Origin: Salsipaludibacter sp038233055
GTDB taxonomy: Bacteria; Actinomycetota; Nitriliruptoria; Nitriliruptorales; Nitriliruptoraceae
DNA length: 23,325 bases
Assembly (NCBI GenBank): GCA_038233055.1
Contig: JBBSMS010000045.1
Location: forward strand, 1-23,325
Direction: 5' to 3'
The position numbers were made by a program, and so were the translations under genes. The notes beneath the pieces were generated by a model. That model saw only the letters and a list, made by a program, of their open reading frames with translations. It searched no databases and was not told the origin of the DNA. Positions 19,455 to 23,325 of this stretch are shown one piece after another. The first letter of the stretch is position 1. The number at the start of each line of letters is the position of its first letter.

Positions 19455-22400
19455 ATGCCCGTCATGAGCAGCCCCGCAGGGACCACCTCCAGCGACTTCC
19501 GTCGCCTGCCGCCCCAGATCGACCTGCCCGCTACCGAGGAGGCCATCCTCGACCTGTGGGAGCGCATCGGGGCGTTCCAGCAGTCGATCGATCGTCGACC
19601 GGCCGACGACGAGTACGTGTTCTACGACGGTCCGCCGTTCGCCAACGGCACGCCCCACTACGGGCACCTGCTGGCGTCGACGACCAAGGACGTGGTGCCG
19701 CGCTACTGGACCATGCGCGGCCACCGCATCCACCGACGTTGGGGCTGGGACACCCACGGCCTGCCGGTCGAGATGAAGGTCGAGGAGTCGCTGGGCGTCC
19801 ACGGGCCGGCCGAGATCGAGGAGTACGGTCTGGCGGCCTTCAACGAGGCCTGCCGGGCCCTGGTCGACCAGACCGCCGACGACTGGGACTACGTGGTCCG
19901 CCGGTTGGGCCGCTGGGTCGACATGGACCATCCCTACCGCACCATGGACACCGACTTCATGGAGTCGGTGTGGTGGGTCTTCGACCAGTTGTGGGACAAG
20001 GGGCTGGTGTACCGCTCGGTGAAGGTGCTGCCCTACTCGTGGGGGGCGACCACCCCGCTGTCCAACTTCGAGGCCAACCTCGACTACCGCATGACCGACG
20101 ACCCGTCGGTGATCGTGCGCATGGAGGTGACCGACGGCAACGACGTCGTCGCCCCGGGCGACCACCTGCTGGTGTGGACCACCACGCCGTGGACCCTGGT
20201 GTCCAACCTCGCCGTGGCCGTGGGCAGCGAGCTCACCTATGCCCGCGTCGCGCCCGGGGGGGACGCCCCGGCGGACGCGCGGGGGGCCTGGGTCGCCGAG
20301 CCCCTGGTCACGGAGGTCTTCGGCGAGGATGCCGAGGTGGTCGCCACCGCTTCGGGCGCCGACCTCGTCGGGCTGTCCTACCGCCCACCGTTCGACCCGT
20401 TCCTGGACGAGCGCGACCAGGGCGCGTTCCGAGTGATCACCTCCGACGACGTCGACACCGAGGAGGGGACCGGGCTGGTGCACATGGCCCCGGCCTACGG
20501 CGAGGCCGACTTCGACGCGATGCGCCGGGCCGGCGTCGAGGCGCTGGTCGACCCGGTCGACGCCGATGGCAACTTCACCGACCGGGTGGCCGCCGTCGCG
20601 GGCGGGGCGATCGTCGGCGTGAACATCAAGGAGGCCGATCGCACCCTGATCCGGGACCTGCGCGAGCGCGACCTGTTGGTCAGCGAGGGCACGATCAACC
20701 ACTCGTACCCCTTCTGCTACCGGACCGGCACGCCGCTGATCTACAAGGCGGTGCCGACCTGGTTCGTGGAGGTCACGAAGTTGCGGGACCGGCTCGTGGA
20801 ACTCAACCACGACATCCACTGGGTGCCCGAGGCAATCGGCGAGGGCCGCTTCGGCAACTGGTTGGAGGGAGCCCGCGACTGGGCGGTCAGCCGCAACCGC
20901 TACTGGGGCTCCTGCATCCCGGTGTGGGAGTGCGACGCCTGCGGTCACCAGGAGTGCATCGGCTCCATCGACGAACTCGAGGAGCGCTCGGGCCAGCGTC
21001 CCGACGACCTCCACAAGCACGTGCTCGACCCGATCACCTTCCCGTGCGCGGACGGGGACGGCACCATGCGGCGCGTCCCCGAGGTGCTGGACTGCTGGTT
21101 CGAGTCCGGCTCGATGCCCTATGCCCAGTTGCACTATCCGTTCGAGAACGTCGAGCAGTTCGAGGCCACGTTCCCGGCGGAGTTCATCTCCGAGTCGTTG
21201 GACCAGACCCGCGGGTGGTTCTACACCCTGCACGTGCTGTCGACGGCCCTGTTCGACCAGCAGACGTTCAACAACTGCGTCGTCTCGGGGATGATCCTGG
21301 CCGAGGACGGACGCAAGATGTCCAAGTCGCTCCAGAACTACCCCGACCCCGGCCACCTGTTCGACTCCTACGGCGCGGACGCCCTGCGCGCCTACATGAT
21401 GGACTCGCCCCTGCTGCGGGCCGAGCCGTTGCGCTTCGCCGAGGATGGCGTCCGCCAGATCGTGCGCACCGTGTTGTTGCCGTTGTGGAACGTCGTCAGC
21501 TTCTTCACGACCTACGCCGAGGCCGACGGGATCCGGCTGGCCGACCTGGCCACGGCACCTCCCGTCGCCGAACGGCCGGAGGTGGATCGCTGGGTGCTCT
21601 CGGTCCTGCAGTCGCTGGTCGACGACGTCAACCGGGAGATGGAGGGCTACCACCTCAATCGCGTCGTCACGCCCGTCCTGGGCTTCATCGACGACCTCAC
21701 CAACTGGTACGTGCGACGGTCCCGCCGCCGGTTCTGGCGCAGCGGCGACGAGGACCGGGCGGACTCGCTGGCCGCGTTCGCGACCCTGTACGAGGTGCTG
21801 ACCACCTTCACGACGGTCCTGGCACCGATCCTGCCGTTCCTGACCGAGCACGTCCACCAGTTGCTGGTCGTGGATGTAGCCGACGACGACGCGCTGGCGT
21901 CGATCCACTGGGCGGACTTCCCGCAGGCCGACGAGTCGATGATCGATCGCGACCTCGAGTCGGCGATGGCCTCGACCCGCCAGATCATCACGATGGGTCG
22001 ACACCTGCGGACCACCAACGACCTGCGCGTGCGCCAACCGCTCCACACGCTGACGGTCATCACCCGTGACGAGGACATCGCGGCCGCGGTGGCCGCCCAC
22101 CGTGACCTGGTGGCCGACGAACTCAACGTCCGGGAGGTACGGGTCCGGGCCGACGAGGGCGATCTGGTGACCCTGTCGGCCAAGCCCAACTTCAAGGTGC
22201 TCGGCCCGCGGTTGGGCGCCGAGATGGGTGCGATGGCCGGGCGCGTGTCGCAACTGTCGCACGACGACCTGGCCGCGGTGGCCGAGGGTGGCACCGTGTC
22301 CGTGGCCGGCCACGACCTGTCACGCGACGACCTCGACCTGCGGCGCGAGCCCAACCCGGGCACCGTGGTGGAGTCTTTCGGACCCCTGGCGGTGGCGCTG

Positions 22401-22685
22401 GACACCACGCTCGACGACGACCTGGTGGTCGAAGGACTGGCGCGCGACCTCGTCAGCCGGGTCCAGCAGGTCCGCCGCGACCTCGACCTGGACGTGTCGG
22501 ACCGGATCACCCTGGGCTGGTCGAGCGACGACGAACAGGTCCGAGCGGCCTTCGCCGCACACGGTTCGTGGATCGCCGGCGAGGTGCTGGCCACGCGCAT
22601 CGAAGACGACCCCGCGGCGGGTACCTCACTGGATGTCGGCGAGCACGCGGTGCAGGTGGTCGTGGCTCGCGCCGACCCGGCCTGA
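19455..22685 (+). CDS. ileS: Isoleucyl-tRNA synthetase, eukaryote-like type
   Basis: This 1076-residue class I synthetase charges tRNA-Ile. The HIGH motif is HYGH at residues 68-71 in NGTPHYGHLL, and the KMSKS motif is exact at residue 621 (GRKMSKSLQNY). The editing domain contains LLVWTTTPWTLVSNLAV. CDACGHQEC suggests a metal site. EVLDCWFESGSMPYAQ and the anticodon-binding region SIHWADFP are present. The HYGH motif, length and C-terminal extension place it in the eukaryote-like IleS2 group usual in actinobacteria, which often resists mupirocin. The start may be 19455 or the ATG three codons later; neither has a strong ribosome site. Confidence 0.96.
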   Translation: MPVMSSPAGTTSSDFRRLPPQIDLPATEEAILDLWERIGAFQQSIDRRPADDEYVFYDGPPFANGTPHYGHLLASTTKDVVPRYWTMRGHRIHRRWGWDTHGLPVEMKVEESLGVHGPAEIEEYGLAAFNEACRALVDQTADDWDYVVRRLGRWVDMDHPYRTMDTDFMESVWWVFDQLWDKGLVYRSVKVLPYSWGATTPLSNFEANLDYRMTDDPSVIVRMEVTDGNDVVAPGDHLLVWTTTPWTLVSNLAVAVGSELTYARVAPGGDAPADARGAWVAEPLVTEVFGEDAEVVATASGADLVGLSYRPPFDPFLDERDQGAFRVITSDDVDTEEGTGLVHMAPAYGEADFDAMRRAGVEALVDPVDADGNFTDRVAAVAGGAIVGVNIKEADRTLIRDLRERDLLVSEGTINHSYPFCYRTGTPLIYKAVPTWFVEVTKLRDRLVELNHDIHWVPEAIGEGRFGNWLEGARDWAVSRNRYWGSCIPVWECDACGHQECIGSIDELEERSGQRPDDLHKHVLDPITFPCADGDGTMRRVPEVLDCWFESGSMPYAQLHYPFENVEQFEATFPAEFISESLDQTRGWFYTLHVLSTALFDQQTFNNCVVSGMILAEDGRKMSKSLQNYPDPGHLFDSYGADALRAYMMDSPLLRAEPLRFAEDGVRQIVRTVLLPLWNVVSFFTTYAEADGIRLADLATAPPVAERPEVDRWVLSVLQSLVDDVNREMEGYHLNRVVTPVLGFIDDLTNWYVRRSRRRFWRSGDEDRADSLAAFATLYEVLTTFTTVLAPILPFLTEHVHQLLVVDVADDDALASIHWADFPQADESMIDRDLESAMASTRQIITMGRHLRTTNDLRVRQPLHTLTVITRDEDIAAAVAAHRDLVADELNVREVRVRADEGDLVTLSAKPNFKVLGPRLGAEMGAMAGRVSQLSHDDLAAVAEGGTVSVAGHDLSRDDLDLRREPNPGTVVESFGPLAVALDTTLDDDLVVEGLARDLVSRVQQVRRDLDLDVSDRITLGWSSDDEQVRAAFAAHGSWIAGEVLATRIEDDPAAGTSLDVGEHAVQVVVARADPA

Positions 22686-22686
22686 C

Positions 22687-22708
22687 GCCGTCGCCTCCGG
22701 GCGACGGC
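22687..22708 (+). terminator. Terminator after ileS
   Basis: GCCGTCGCC (22687-22695) pairs with GGCGACGGC (22700-22708) around TCCG, starting one base after the ileS stop codon. Confidence 0.68.
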
Positions 22709-22867
22709 ACCGCCGAATCACCCGAATCTGACCGATCGCGGCCACTGCCGTGGTTGGTCGACGGCCGTTCGTACGGGGTCCTCCGACAGGAGACACATGC
22801 CGCCATTGGTCGATTTCGGACCTTGAACGGACAATCTCGCGAACGGCAGGGTCCGGCGTGGCCCTTC

Positions 22868-22900
22868 GGACACCCGTCGTTGGACAGACGACACGGGTGT
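22868..22900. repeat. Inverted repeat upstream of the last lipoprotein
   Basis: GACACCCGT (22868-22876) and ACGGGTGTC (22892-22900) are perfect inverted arms 15 bases apart. The spacing suits a dimeric regulator site about 40 bases upstream of the predicted -10. The rest of the 300-base gap from 22709 to 23009 shows no gene. Confidence 0.4.
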
Positions 22901-22938
22901 CGTCGCCACGCAGCCTCCTACCCTTGTCGTACGCACGG

Positions 22939-22947
22939 TGATATCGT
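22939..22947 (+). promoter_or_regulatory. Candidate extended -10 promoter of the last lipoprotein
   Basis: TGATATCGT combines an extended TGN with TATCGT, the same -10 as before rpmG. The start would be near 22954, about 55 bases before the ATG. TTGTCG at 22924 is too close (12 bases) to be its -35. Confidence 0.45.
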
Positions 22948-23009
22948 GCTTTCGCCACTCCGCATAACGACGGTCCACAGGCTGTCGACCCCGAACAAGG
23001 ACACCGAAC

Positions 23010-23325
23010 ATGCGCACCACCACGACCTTCTCCCGTCGCACCGCAGCCGTTGCATTGGCCGGGGCCCTTGCCCTGGGTGCCGCCGCCTGCGGCGACGACA
23101 CCGACGACGGTGCCGGCGGCGAGACCGGCTCCGAGATGATGTCCGACACCGGCTCCGAGATGATGTCCGACACCGGCTCCGAGATGATGTCCGAGACGGG
23201 TTCGGAGATGATGTCCGAGACGGGTTCGGAGATGATGTCCGAGACGGGTTCGGAGATGATGTCCGAGACGGGTTCGGAGATGATGTCCGAGACGGGTTCG
23301 GAGATGATGTCCGAGACGGGTTCGG
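23010..23325 (+). CDS. Secreted lipoprotein with GSEMMS(D/E)T tandem repeats (partial)
   Basis: The gene runs off the right edge after 105 codons. The N-terminus MRTTTTFSRRTAAVALAGAL is a signal peptide with a twin-arginine-like SRR; LGAAAC at residues 22-27 is a lipobox with Cys27 as the likely lipidated residue. After an acidic linker (GDDTDDGAGGET) comes an 8-residue repeat, GSEMMSDT twice and then GSEMMSET, eight full copies and still going at the edge. AAGGA lies eight bases before the ATG. Acidic, methionine-rich linkers of this kind precede fasciclin-like domains in some actinobacterial lipoproteins, so that is one possibility for the unseen C-terminus, but nothing here proves it. Confidence 0.85.
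   Translation, partial: MRTTTTFSRRTAAVALAGALALGAAACGDDTDDGAGGETGSEMMSDTGSEMMSDTGSEMMSETGSEMMSETGSEMMSETGSEMMSETGSEMMSETGSEMMSETGS
23127..23325 (+). repeat. 24-bp in-frame tandem repeat
   Basis: Units start at 23127, 23151, 23175, 23199, 23223, 23247, 23271 and 23295, with a ninth cut off at the edge. Units 1 and 2 are identical (GGCTCC...GACACC), unit 3 is a hybrid, and units 4 to 8 are identical (GGTTCG...GAGACG). The period is 24 bases, so copy changes keep the reading frame. Confidence 0.95.

Noticed and set aside
22750..22941. 63-codon forward frame between ileS and the lipoprotein
   Set aside because: No ribosome site or recognisable features, and it overlaps the inverted repeat and promoter region.
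22718..23173. Reverse-strand frame with SDIISEPV repeats
   Set aside because: It is the antisense of the lipoprotein repeat and has no ribosome site.
23127..23325. Possible CRISPR array at the right edge
   Set aside because: The 24-base units abut with no spacers and translate in frame as part of a lipoprotein.

Overview
The window is high-GC actinobacterial chromosome centred on the rpmG - hadAB - tRNA-Trp - secE - nusG - rplKA - rplJL - rpoBC - ileS region. The order rpmG, hadA, hadB, tRNA-Trp, secE, nusG is the one known from mycobacteria and relatives. That order, the GTG/TTG starts, the eukaryote-like IleS and the NusG N-terminal extension all point to Actinomycetota. The strongly acidic NusG and L10 extensions would suit a deep-branching, marine or salt-adapted lineage (Nitriliruptoria/Euzebya-like), but that placement is inference.

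Layout. 3-119 is the end of tuf. 424-588 is rpmG. 745-2814 is an accessory block: a dienelactone-hydrolase-like gene (-), a divergent ArsR-type regulator (+), and a frameshifted NAD-dependent dehydrogenase (-). 2942-3822 is hadAB, 4151-4227 tRNA-Trp, and 4310-7097 secE-nusG-rplK-rplA. 7098-8800 breaks the ribosomal cluster; it holds two strong hairpins, a decayed flavin monooxygenase, a cluster of small hairpin repeats and a reverse-strand SRPBCC gene. 8800-10346 is the L10 leader with rplJ and rplL. 10488-10668 is a tiny independent unit encoding a 23-residue membrane peptide. 10735-18649 is rpoBC with its own promoter and leader. 18801-19223 is a reverse-strand lipoprotein gene, 19455-22685 is ileS, and from 23010 a secreted lipoprotein with an 8-residue tandem repeat runs off the window.

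The core genes supply tRNA-Trp, the SecE translocon subunit, NusG, the L11/L1 and L10/L12 ribosomal stalk proteins, RNA polymerase beta and beta', and isoleucyl-tRNA synthetase. Control points visible in the sequence are TANNNT -10 promoters before rpmG, tRNA-Trp, rplJ, rpoB, ileS and the last lipoprotein, an L10 leader ending in an intrinsic terminator, and a terminator-like hairpin in the rpoB leader.

The most unusual items are these. (1) A dispersed family of small hairpins has an almost invariant apex, GAGCGCAGCGA, on stems that change sequence but keep pairing; the apex can fold as tandem G-A mismatches, two G-C pairs and a GNA loop. (2) NusG (N-terminal) and L10 (C-terminal) carry similar long acidic Glu/Asp/Ala/Pro repeats. 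(3) A 23-codon membrane-peptide gene with its own terminator lies between rplL and rpoB. (4) The lipoprotein at the right edge has a nearly identical 24-bp coding repeat.
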